A DNA stretch of 64,000 nucleotides from Styela clava (taxonomy: Eukaryota; Chordata; Ascidiacea; Stolidobranchia; Styelidae), in contig NC_135252.1 in assembly GCF_964204865.1 (NCBI RefSeq), positions 11,863,383 to 11,927,382 of the forward strand. The letters run 5' to 3'. The notes beneath the pieces are model-generated. The model was not told the DNA's origin. It worked only from the letters and a program-made list of their open reading frames with translations, and made no database searches. Each line of letters starts with the position of its first letter. Position 1 is the first letter of the stretch. Of the stretch, positions 24,344 through 35,499 are shown one piece after another. The translations under genes and the position numbers were made by a program.

Positions 24344-25271
24344 CTACAGAACTAGCAACAACAAAATAGAGTACAGAGGGTAAAACAAGCTTGGTGACTT
24401 GAACATCGAACCGCTTCCTGACGTGGTGAGTTCTTCTCTTCCATCTGATGTGGTGAGTTCTTCTCCTTCATCTGATGTGGTGAGTTCTTCTCCTCCATTT
24501 GATGTGTTGAGTTCTTCTCCGTCATCTGGTGCGGTGAGTTCTTCTACTCCATCTGGTGTGGTGAGTTCTTCTACTCCATCTGATGTGGTAGGATTCGCGT
24601 TTTCAACAACAGGTTTAGTTTTGGTTTCATCTGTCACGTCACTGACCACAACAACTGTACCTGGAGTTGATTCAGAAATTGGTGTCGTACTTTCCATAGA
24701 AACGCTGTTGCAATTGTCTGTAGAGCAGCACGAAAATGTACAATTTCTAAAACAAAGAAAAATTTATTTGTAGTAGTAGTATATTGTAATAACAAATGTT
24801 CGTAAATAAGAGATTTGATCTTACTCAATAACAACACCCGGAAATATTTTTGCAGATTGATCTTTTGCATATTCTTTGCATTTCATCTCGTCACACTGTG
24901 TTTTCGTAGAGCAAGAATCAAACGTCCTATATTGTGTCCCACCCCCTTAAAAATAAAGTCTTCCGTTAGCACTTTTCAGCTTACAATTAAGTATCTTTGG
25001 AGTATTTAGACCAGCGCCTCTCTCAAACCTAATCATACCTTGTTTGGCAACTTTGTTGAAGAAAAACTTTTGAAGCAGCAAAAATAAGTAAAAAACCCTT
25101 ACCTAATGAGATTACTACGTCCATGTGTAAACAAGTTGTAGTGGTGCTCGAACAAAGGGTTTCTTGCGGGTTGCTCGTCAGAGAGGTAACAGCGCATTTC
25201 AGCGAACTGCCTTTCTCAGAAAGTATGAAGATCGCTAGCAAAGCAATTTGTCCACGCAGCATTTTAACCAT
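24344..25271 (-). CDS. LU-type GPI-anchored protein with acidic repeat stalk, 230 aa
   Basis: Three exons: 25271..25103, 24945..24825 and 24746..24344, with phases 1 and 2 and 693 nt in total. An alternative start lies nine bases downstream (25,262). Signal peptide, then LKCAVTS, ETLCSS and TTCLHMD. Exon 2 gives DSCSTKTQCDEMKCKEY. Exon 3 gives NCTFSCCSTDNCNS. The stalk that follows contains about six 9-residue repeats of the type DGVEELTTP. It ends in SGSGS and a hydrophobic tail finishing ILLLLVL, a good GPI-signal candidate. The stalk is acidic and Thr-rich, so O-glycosylation is likely. Function unknown; an exposed cell-surface protein is inferred. Confidence 0.88.
24419..24590 (-). repeat. 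27-bp tandem repeat coding the stalk
   Basis: On the plus strand the unit reads GATGTGGTGAGTTCTTCTCC followed by a variable TCCATCT, about six times. It encodes nine residues ending in EEL-T-T/S. Sequence differences between units are mostly in the first two and last two residues. Confidence 0.85.
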
Positions 25272-26839
25272 ATTGTAGTGTTGAATTTCTGAAATAAGTA
25301 GAGACGCTATGAAAAAAGTTTGTATAAAAATACAAGATCTCGGTTTTGCCTAACAGCATTTGTAAACTCAAGTTTAACCATTCTTCATCTACAAAAAACA
25401 TTTCTGGTCTTATTCTCTGTTGTTTTCCTAGACACATTGTAGCTCCCCTGTTTTATCGAGTAAGGAAATATTCATGGAAGCAATTTCACCGCTTTTTCAA
25501 ATCGTGAGTTGCGTTATGTTTTTTAGATTTGACGCATGCGCCTGTGTGATGACCATAATATTAAAATGAGTTTACCAACATATTTACTCGGTGATATATG
25601 CCTGAAATACATGTAAATTTCAAGCATATTGACAAATTTCCGGTTAGGGCCGAGTTTTTCGAGAAATACAATGACTCAACAGTTGTCGCTTCCTGTTATT
25701 CAGGGCAAAATGTTAATTGACCATGATATTATATTCTACAAATCTACAATAGCCAAAATCACTGATGAACATCTATTCTACACGATATAAAATAATTAGG
25801 TCAATTCTGGTAACAGACACCAAAATGCTATTTATCAAGACTAATGAAATGAGACACATTTGAGAAGTAGAACAATCTATTCGACCCATCCGCATTGAAG
25901 AATTATCCTATCAATTTTTCACATATTTATATTTACATAGATCATTAAAATTGTGCTCAAGCAAGTGCTGGAATAGTTTTGGCATAATTTCATTTTTATT
26001 CTGTATCCGATATAATAATTCGTTCAAGAAGTGGCGTTATAGATATGTGTTGACGGTGTGTCTTTTCTAATATATATATATATCAAAGATTTACCCCCAA
26101 CACATATTTTCGAAGCCACATACATCAGAGTCGGAGTGAAGATGACTTAGGTTAGTAGCCAACAGTGAGATAAACTTTAGACGTTTATTTATCTTCAATG
26201 TCTCATCTAGTGGCAAGTCAGCGAGTGTGAAAGCTACCCCAAAAAACACCCCGCCACCATTAAAATAAAAATATAATAGTAATTATCCAGCAGTTAGGGT
26301 TAGGAAAACAAATTGCGCAGAAAATTTAAATTTCAAATCGTTTCTAACATGAACCCTAACTGAATAATTACAAATTTTCTATCTAATACGAGGCTGAAGT
26401 ATTTTTCTCAAATGTCGCATTTTTTTTAATATAGTGGCGTTGGCTTTCTACAAAAGATCCCAATTTTATTGTCTAATATGCAATAAACTTCGTGCGTATG
26501 GGATAAGTTTCTGTCTAGTGTGTGTTTCGTAGCAGTGAAATTTCTACATGAAACAAAATTTGTCCTTTTTACTTTTAAAGAGGCGTGCGCACCCTTGACT
26601 TGCCCGTTAATGTTCTTACCAAATTTGAAAAATGAGCTGGTTGGCTGAACAAAATTCATACCACTGTGGCGTATATTTGCAAGTAAAATGTTATCACTAT
26701 TGACATATGATGTATGCATTAATTTATGAACAAGGAAGCGATAAACACGAAGTACGAAGTCACAGTAGACTACCTAAATCGCAGTCACCTGACCACTGAC
26801 GGGAACACGGAACCGCCGGGGATTGCGCAATTTTGAATT

Positions 26840-27005
26840 TGATGACGTTCTTGCACAAAAAAATGAATCCACTAGATCCCACAGTATTTTTTAAAATTAA
26901 TAACAGAAATAGTCTTCTAGCGAAAATGGAATTTTCAACCACTGCAACTTTGAAGTAATTGGTCCGGTAGCTAATGAGAAAAGCGATTTTTCCACAAAAA
27001 GACGA
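26840..27005 (-). repeat. Dispersed AT-rich repeat family, copy
   Basis: The minus-strand core reads roughly GGACCAATTACTTCAAAGTT, then CAGTGGTTGAAAAT and CGCTAGAAGACTATTTC, then AAATACTGTGGGATC. Related copies are at about 14,215-14,360, 28,740-28,860, 34,380-34,560, 37,985-38,060, 42,580-42,660, 60,090-60,220 and, more weakly, 7780-7930. No coding is visible. Confidence 0.6.
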
Positions 27006-27261
27006 TAAAATAATTACTTACAAGAACAACAACATATTACCAAAGCCATTCATGTGTACATTTTGTGTCCAATAATTCGACATAAACGTGACACCATAGA
27101 AATGTGATTAATACTGTATTAAAAGAGACAGAGCGTGAAAGGAGACAATAATACATTAGGTATACAAAGTTTATATTTTAATAAACAAAACAAAAAAGTA
27201 AAAACGTTTTTTTTGGTCTGAGCAGTTAGAATAATTAATTCCAAAAATCCTTTATAACTTT

Positions 27262-27267
27262 TTTATT
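27262..27267 (-). terminator. Poly(A) signal AATAAA
   Basis: Minus-strand AATAAA about 40 bases downstream of the stop of the gene at 27306-29129. Confidence 0.5.
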
Positions 27268-27305
27268 CATATGAACTGTGAGTATACAAGTAAGGTAAAC
27301 GTAAT

Positions 27306-29129
27306 TTACGAGAAAACATTTAGAATCAGCGAGATACAAAATAAAATTGGTATCCCAACATTTGACTGCACAATAAAAGTTGTAGAACCAGAAGATGTTG
27401 TTGACATTTTGTATTTATCTGTAACTACGTTTTGAATTGAAAATTTGTTTGTGATACTTTCGCTCGAACTATCCGTTGAATTCGATGTTTCCATTGTTGT
27501 TATCAATATCGAAACCCTTGGCATATTTTCCGTAACTATGAAAGCATCATCAAATGGTGGAGAATCCCCGGAAGATTTTGACTTTTGATTTGCAGCCTTT
27601 GTGAACACGGGTGATTCATATATAGTTTTGTCGGTTTGTACAGAAAGTGCAGAGATGGGTATTGAGGCGGTACTTAAAAACTCGTTTAAAGTAGTTTGAA
27701 CATTTGTGATTGTAGAATCAGTTGTGCGATTTACCTCGTCAGTATTGAAACTTTGACTCACAGTTAGATTACATGTCCCCGAGATTGTCAGTATCGGCAA
27801 TGTTGATAGTGATGTCACAGACGATTGTTTGGTCGGTTTCGTTACAGTTGTTGGGAGAATTTTCGGCTTCTCCGTTTTTGGTAAAACCGTAGTAGTTATA
27901 GGGAAGTTAGTTGAGTGGATTCTATTTGAAAGAAAAGGCGTAGACGTCTTGGGGTTTTGTAGCTTACCCGTGCCCCTGGTAGAAGGTGTAGTTTGAATTG
28001 TTCGTGGTGGCCTGGTAGTTCTGGGTTTGAAGCTACCATTTTTTGTTCTTCCCTTTCCAGTGGCGCCATTTGAATTGCAATTATCTTCCTCGCAACATGC
28101 GATTTTGCAATTCCTGTTATAAATGTAGTTCATACAACCAATAAAGATATTGTTTTTCCTGTTTATAAGAAAAGTTACATACTCCTACGCATCTACCTAG
28201 TATAAAAAAAATTATTTCGAGTTGACATAGATAGCAATGAATGTCTACACGAGTCTATAGCGCAAATGACTCATGCTTGAGCCTGTTGAAATTTTAGAAA
28301 GTTGATTTTCCACTTCATTACTTAGCACGTTGCACCACGTTATATATTCGAGCCTGAACGTTAGGTAATTACCATTACATATTTCTTACTTTGAAGCACT
28401 CAAGACTTGAGGACTTGAGGCTCGGAATCTTGCTCCCATCGACGATTTTATGAATTCTTTAGATGTCGCACATGTCAATCTAGAACATCTTACTCGTGCA
28501 GAACACGCGTAATATATAGCTTTTCCGGAACCTACATTAAAACAAAGAATTAACAAGAAACGGATGCTCAAATATATGGACACGAAAGCCAAAACAAAGA
28601 AGTACGGGTATGCAATCTGTCACATGCAATCTGAGTAGACCACAGGCACCGCAATCTTCACGGATCACGACTAACGCGGACGCGTCACAAAGTGCGCAAT
28701 TTTCGATGACGTCCTTGAACAGCAAAACAGATTATATGGAGCCCACAGAATTTTTAAAATAAATAAAAGTAAAATCTTCTAGCGAAAAATACAATCTTCA
28801 ACTAATGAAAAGTTCAAAGCAATTAGTCAGTAGTAGATGAGAAAAGCGATCAAATACAATACTATCGATTAAATACAATATCGATGATAAATTACCCACT
28901 TTCGCAGTTCAGATATTTTAACGAAATTATATAGAAACTCACCTTCAACCGTGGAGGTAATCTTCATACACGCAGGACGTGGTATTGATACGGGACATTT
29001 TTTCAATTTTTGCGTTTTTATTGTGACTGGTGAGTTACTGGATATCGACTCGTACCCCACCTGGCATTTTAGGCCGGCAGTCCACTTGACTGCAATGCAC
29101 GCAAGCAGAATGCGATACAGAAATTGCAT
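27306..29129 (-). CDS. LU-type surface protein with long Ser/Thr-rich stalk, 378 aa
   Basis: Three exons: 29129..28943, 28531..28390 and 28113..27306, with phases 1 and 2 and 1137 nt in total. Signal peptide (MQFLYRILLACIAV), then LKCQVGYES, LKKCPVS and PACMKIT. Exon 2 gives YACSARVRCSRLTC. Exon 3 gives NCKIACCEEDNCNSNG. It then runs on for about 250 residues of Ser/Thr/Pro-rich, mucin-like stalk (for example TTRPPRTIQTTPSTRG). A hydrophobic end, VGIPILFCISLILNVFS, is probably a GPI signal. It is the longest member of the array, and all the extra length is stalk. Intron 1 contains a copy of the dispersed repeat. Function unknown. Confidence 0.88.
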
Positions 29130-31735
29130 ATTAATATTATATATATACTGTAAATATATATTATTGAACCTACGAATATGATATAACTTTGTAAGAATGA
29201 CTTGTACATATTTAAGAGTTTCATATGTCTCGAAACATTTTCCAAAATTTGGCAACTGCATTTTGTATTGCCAACACATTAGAAAAGCATGTTCATCTGC
29301 TTTTTGGTCGTTTCATATAGGCCTATAGATAGCATATTACAAGATGGTTTCACTGGCTATCTAAAGCAAGATTTAAAGATTCTTGTATTTTCGTCGTTTT
29401 AAGCATCAAGCAGGGATTGCAACAAGACAAGATCTATATTGCCATAAAAAAAAAATTTCCCGATAAAAGCCAACTGCGACATTTCTACTTCATACTTTCT
29501 TTATCATACCAGAAACTATCAGAAATATCTGTAGATGATAATTAAATTAGTGGGCAGAGGTACGGCATCTCAATAATGCCTAATACACGTGAACATTTCG
29601 TATTTAAATATTTAACGTCACGAGTGCATGGAGGAATAAATGAGAGGACGTCGGAACGTGATAGAAACTGCATACAATCCTACTTCCGGTATGAACGCAG
29701 TAATTATCGGTTGTTTTGAAAAAATTTGAAAAAAACAGTCACATCACCATTGTCAATTACGTGTAAGCTGTCAGTACCGCATTGTTGTACAGCTTTTGCA
29801 ACGAATCACTGTGCGATTTAAAATTGTTTTGAAATTGCAAAAATGTTGGTATGACTAACTAGATAACGTTCCGCTAATTTTGTTGATCATTACTCTTGAA
29901 ATGCATATTTTGAAGCCCTTTACTTGTTATATGTCAAGATTGCGTAGTTTTTATTATCAAGTTTTCCGTTTTCCAGATCAACTTGACATGCAGTCCTTTA
30001 TTCAAATATCGTGTGAAGTTACTCGACAAATTAACACGTTCAAGGTGGATATTGTGTTCGTCTGCTATATTACGACGACCTACACAACATGCAATATTAT
30101 TTAATTTAAAGCAGTATGCATCATGTCTGGTAAACTACGTGAAACGTATACCTAATAAGGAGAGTGAAGAAGGCAGTCATTGTGTATGGTGTATACGTTT
30201 GCCAAGAGCAGAGTGATGTCGTGCATTTTAGAGCACTATCGTAATACGTAACTTTACTGAACATCCACGTGCTATAGCAGTGGTTTCCAACCTTTTTCAA
30301 TAAATTTCGTCCTCTGCTTATTTCGGATCCCTTCATTTCTCCCTCACTACGTATATAAATTCTTTTTCGTTATTTGTTCAATCTATCCTTAGCAAGTTCT
30401 ACGCACAATTTGAACTCTGGCTTTTGCAGTGTTTGAATAGTTTATAACACATCCATAAATACGTTCTATGGTAATATTTTTAGAACTAAACAATATTTAT
30501 GAAACTACACAAAATGCAAAGTGATATTTCCTTCTCAAGAACATCAAAATTTCTTCGTGAGGAAGAATTCCTTCCCGATGGGGAAACGTTGTACCATAGA
30601 GTCCGTGTAAAATAATTAAATAGTATGATTTTATATTATAAACCCACGATGTAGATAACTGTATACTCTGACTGCTGTTCTGAGTCCAGTAAGCAATGGA
30701 ATATGTACGAGTAGCGATCAAATTTTTTCTTCATTATATATTTAGAATGTGAAAAAGATAACATTTTCATGGCCCACCCTGTATATATAGGGCTGGATCA
30801 TGCCTTTCGGGTGCCCTAAGCACTTGAGACTTTAGTGCCCTATATAGAAAAAAAATAGTAATAGGGAAACAATGTTCCATGTTATCTGAAATTGAATAAG
30901 TTTCAGTATGAATATTTCCCCTGGAACCGATTTCTTCGTTTATTTCGTAACAATGACCAATCAGCAATGACGTTGTGACAATTGAAATTTGTGTGACCCT
31001 TCAGCAGGGCCGGATTCAGACAATTAGAAGCCCTATGCTATGCAATTTACGAGGCCCTTCCTTAACAATGACGTAACAATAATCCATTATGGCTTCATAA
31101 TAGACATTTCACGGTTATGTAAAAGTGTGATATGACGTCATGAATAAAAATTTTAATTGCGTGAGATACAAAATTTTTACTACAGGTAAGAAGAGCACGC
31201 TAATCACCCAAGTAAATTAAATAGTAGGTTAAATATAAGAACATTTTAACAAACTCAAGCTGTAATAAAACTTCATGGCACCAGAAATCCAACGCCATAA
31301 TACCCGTTTATAGTCGCGAGAGGTGGGAAGACACGGCTCAGAAATTTTGAACCGGTCTTATTATAAAACAAGCCTTTTCAGTTTTAAAACGATTTGGAAA
31401 TGATTGATACTCCAAATTTAATGTCGAGGCCCCTAAGCTTGCCTATTGATAAATCCGTCACTCAGACATTTTATTCGCTCAGACCGATATCTAAGAATCA
31501 TTGTGCGCATTGCTTCGTTTTAGTGGTTTTGCGTGTTATTTGTCAGTTTCAGTCAACTAACAGTTAGTACTTGCAAGTGGCACGCGGTCAGATAGTTTCA
31601 ATAAAAATTAAACATGTAAACCAGTTCGCATTCGTAAGCGTCAACTCTCTCAAAATAAGTATCAAAATTATCGCAATAGTGAAATATAGGGAAAATTTTC
31701 CGGGGTCAAGGGTCGGGGAAAGTCAATTCAGTACT
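29130..31735. other. Intergenic DNA with hAT fragments
   Basis: No gene is supported. CAGTGGTTTCCAACCTTTTT at 30,279 is a classic hAT-like left terminus with no recognised right end. A stretch at about 30,789-30,850 (GGGCTGGATCATGCC, GGTGCCCTAAGCACTTGAG) and another starting at 31,005 (CAGGGCCGGATTCAGACAAT, possibly ending at 31,464) resemble the hAT element at 33,155. A fragment at 31,695-31,728 resembles the termini at 59,035 and 63,880. Confidence 0.5.
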
Positions 31736-34177
31736 AATAGACCTTATTCATTAAAAAACCCATCCTACGCGAAAAAAAATAAAAGTGATGTAAAAATTTT
31801 TTTTTAACATTAGCTCTTATGGGAAATGTGATCACCAGAGCAGAAATTTGCATTTTTCGTAATTTTCTAGATATCTTTCATTGTATACGTGAGCAGTTTT
31901 GAGGATAGAATATTTTTTACATCTTTTTTGATATTTTTATAATGATAAACATGGTCAAGATTTTTGATAATCGTTCATTAAAATTTTAATGAGCGCGGTG
32001 TTTCCAATGACGTCATTCTCACTAGACCATGAGATTCTGCCAACGCGCCGGGCTCTGTGGGATATGCGCTGCAAATGCGGCCCTAATGTCGCTTTGGGTC
32101 CGTGTCCGTCCGGTACTGGAAGCGTTTAACATTGACAATCTATAACCCGTACCATTTCTATCACGTTTGTTTACTGGTTTTACGCATTTATACCTGTACA
32201 GCTAGCAATCATTTACTACCGGTACCGTACCAAGGCTGCAAGAGGTGAAAACTAAATTATTTAGTAAATACTGAAATAGGCCTACCAACAAAAATGTTGG
32301 CCATCTTGCCAATAGGCAGGACCCGTTGTACGGTACCTGTATACAAAAAAGATGAATATATCCAACCTATCATGGTACAATACCGGTCTCGTAACTAGGT
32401 TAAAAAGCATGACTGAATACGAGAGGGAGATTTATTTTGTCAACCAGAATACAAGCATTGAATCAATAAAAATCATATACAAAACACACAGTTATTCGGT
32501 ATAGACTGGGGAGCGATACGACCATCACAGTCAGCTCCCCCCTGCCCCCCATGTTTGCTATCAAGATTAACAGTTATTTAAGATGTTTTAACAAAAACTC
32601 CTCGGAGGAAGGGTTGACTAAGTTACGGAATATTTTTGGATTCGGTTAAAAATGTAGTCCATTATTAAACACTGCTTTTTTTTGCAGATTTTCACTTAGT
32701 GGACACTTAGCAAGTACGACAGTTAATTTATAAAAAAAATTGTAAATTAATAACAAATCAGTAGAAGTCAGCTCGGGTATTCAAACATGTGATGATTGAA
32801 GTGAGAAAAAAATTTGAAGTCACGTTTAGGATATTACATTAAACAACAATGGAAAAGGTACATTGGAATCAGTCAAGCTTCAAATGCTAATGGCATTAAT
32901 GAAAAGAATATGCGAAATGAAGACTGAAGTTTCCATCTGAGACATTGGAAGACGCTAAAACCTTATAGACTTGATAGTGTGGAAAGCCTTCTCACAATGC
33001 AGTAATAATGGGACATATATTTATATCATTATACAGGCTTCAAGTTGAACTATATGTTTAATTAAAATATCTATCTTTGCTAATAAATGCGGAAAACCAT
33101 TTATTTCAATCTGCTGAGTGATTAGGGCTAGAAATTTGCTGTAGGGACCATCACCAGGGCTGGATTTACCAATAGGCTAGGCAGGCTGAAACCTAGAGCC
33201 TCGAAATTCGGTTTCAAAGTTTTTAATTCTTTTGAAAACTTGACAAGTTTAAACCCTACAAAAAGTATATATATATATCAAGCTTTTTAGAGTAGAAAAT
33301 TCTGTATACAACAAGTTTCAACCACATTGTAAACAGCCATTATTGCGCCGTTTGCATCATAATAAGGGAAATTATTATTATGCGCATTCTGCTGGAAGTT
33401 TCTATGTTAAAGTATGGCTGTAGCGGTTGTTTGATCAAAGAAATTGAAAGCAAAACTGCCTCAAGTAAATTATCATTCTTTTAATTAAAAATTCACACCC
33501 ATGAATGGGGAGAATGAAAAGTTTAATGCTTTCATATTTTTAAATTTTAAGCAATTAAATGTGGTGTTGTTTAGAGAGAAATTCTGAGCTCAAAAATATG
33601 AAGGGTCTCTCATGGTCTGAATCCAGCCCTGAACATCACCAATTTTGGGATAGGTACCGTACGTGGTAGGTACCGTCAACATATGAACTGAGTTAGGCCA
33701 TTGGATTTTGAAAAGGTGTACCAGAAATGTACATGGAATTCATGAAATATATAACATCCAATTAAAACCAAAATAGGTCTTTCGTTGAACGCCAGTTGTG
33801 GTCCCGGTACCGGTATTCCAGTATTCTGTTATCACAAGCAGTTGGAGCACATATTCCACAGAGCACGGCGCGTTGGCAGAATCTCATGGTCTAGTGAGAA
33901 TGACGTCATTGGAAACACCGCGCTCATTAAAATTTCAATGAACGATTATTAAAAATCTTGACCATGTTTATCATAATGAAAATATCAAAAAAGATGTAAA
34001 AAATATTTTATCCTCAAAACTGCTCACGTATACAATGAAAGATATCTATAAAATTACATAAAATGCAAATTTCTGCTCTGGTGATCACATTCCCCATAAG
34101 AGCTAATGTTAAAAAATATTTTTTTACATCACTTTTTTTTTGCGCGTAGGATGGGTTTTTAATGAATAAGGTCTATT
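31736..34177. mobile_element. DNA element with about 310-bp terminal inverted repeats (2.44 kb)
   Basis: The left arm (31,736-32,052) and right arm (33,866-34,177) are about 90% identical in inverted orientation. They begin AATAGACCTTATTCATTAAA and include TTTGCATTTTTCGTAATTTT, AATGACGTCATTCTCACTAG and CCAACGCGCCG. No transposase frame is seen in the 1.8-kb interior, which contains a nested hAT insertion. No clear target duplication is visible. Confidence 0.85.
33155..33631. mobile_element. Nested hAT MITE (477 bp)
   Basis: Termini CAGGGCTGGATT and AATCCAGCCCTG are perfect 12-bp inverted repeats. Flanking octamers ACCATCAC (33,147-33,154) and AACATCAC (33,632-33,639) match at 7 of 8 positions. 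The interior is AT-rich and non-coding. It lies inside the long-arm element, so it is the younger insertion. Confidence 0.85.
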
Positions 34178-35499
34178 GAAGACCAAGTTAGAAATCTTCC
34201 ACATATTTTTATCGCTTCCAAACATTTATAGAGAGGTTTAAGATGATACTTGAGAAAAACAATAAGCATACATTGATTTTAACATGTTTAAGGTCTGACC
34301 AACTCAAATTATTGGACACGTAATGGGACCTATGGATCGCTTTGTTATTATGTTGTTCTTGTTCTTTGCGTTACTTCCTATCGTTATGAAAAAATCGCCT
34401 TTCTCTTCAACTATTGGACCAATTGCTTTGAAATTTCTAGTGGTCAAAGATTGATTTATTTCAAATGTTTTTGTGAGCTGTATGAAATACGGTTTTTGTG
34501 TGCCATGACGTCATCAAAAATTGCCACCTTGTGGCTGTTACACGAACGTATATCAGCGGATCTTGTGCGCTGCGAAGTCGGTGGATCGCGTGCTTAGCGA
34601 AAGTGGAAGGTTTTCTATGGGGAACAATGTACTGCGGTACCTGGTCTGGTAATACAGAAGTGACTCGGATCAGTTGGTATTTCAATTTACGTTTAAACTG
34701 AATCATAAAGCTATGACAGTTCCTGTACCGTCACCGGTATCCCGGGTAGGGATGGCGGAATCGACTCCGGATTCGAGTAGAATCGACTCCGGTGCATTGG
34801 AATCGATTCGTAGGGTTAAAATTTGAATTGCAAACAGTGTATAATGTTCTGTGACAAGTTCTTCACATATATGTATAAACTGATATGTGGAATTGCTATA
34901 ACGGCGAAAACTTGACTATATTTCTACAATGTCCTTCTCGCTCGTTTGCGCGGGTTGAGGGCACATGCCACATTAGGACCATTCCCGTATAATTTCTCCT
35001 ATTTATTGCGTTCATTACTCCTATTTACTTGGAGCAAGGGGTATCAAAAATAGGTAAAAAAATTCAGTTGCAGTTTGAGGTAAAAAATTTTCAGAGATGG
35101 AACAGTCTGCAGTCCAATAGACCAAAATAGCAAATGAACTCTTCCATAGAAATAATTAAGCATGTATTGAAAATCTGATCAGTGATGGTATGGGTAGCTC
35201 TGAAGTGACTGGCGGTGACATTGATGAATTGACCAGAGAGGTGGAGGCTTCAGCTGAGATATCGAAATATTTGAATGACAGAACTCTTGTCATATCTGCG
35301 ACCCACAAAAAATGTTGCAATGTTGGCAACAAAACAAAAACGTATATATCCAAACATCGCAAGTTGGTATCCAAAACTACCTTTGTATCCCAGCAACATC
35401 CGCTGCATCAGAATGAGCATTTAGATCAGAGGAGCTTTTTGTATCCGAATTCCGATCGAGCTTACAGGAAGACATGTGAACCAATTGAACTTTTTGCTA
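34178..35499. other. Intergenic DNA
   Basis: Holds a dispersed-repeat copy (about 34,380-34,560) and a short repetitive stretch GAATCGACTCCGG or GAATCGATTC at 34,757-34,810. No supported gene. Confidence 0.4.

Larger units (their letters stand above)
25272..27305. other. Intergenic stretch with small repeats
   Basis: It contains a short stem-loop repeat at about 26,278-26,370 (TAATTATCCAGCAGTTAGGG against CCCTAACTGAATAATTA). It also contains a copy of a dispersed repeat at about 26,840-27,005. No gene is supported. Confidence 0.5.

Noticed and set aside
24399-24773. 124-codon plus frame rich in Ser and Val
   Set aside because: Antisense shadow of the repeat-coding exon of the LU gene at 24344-25271.
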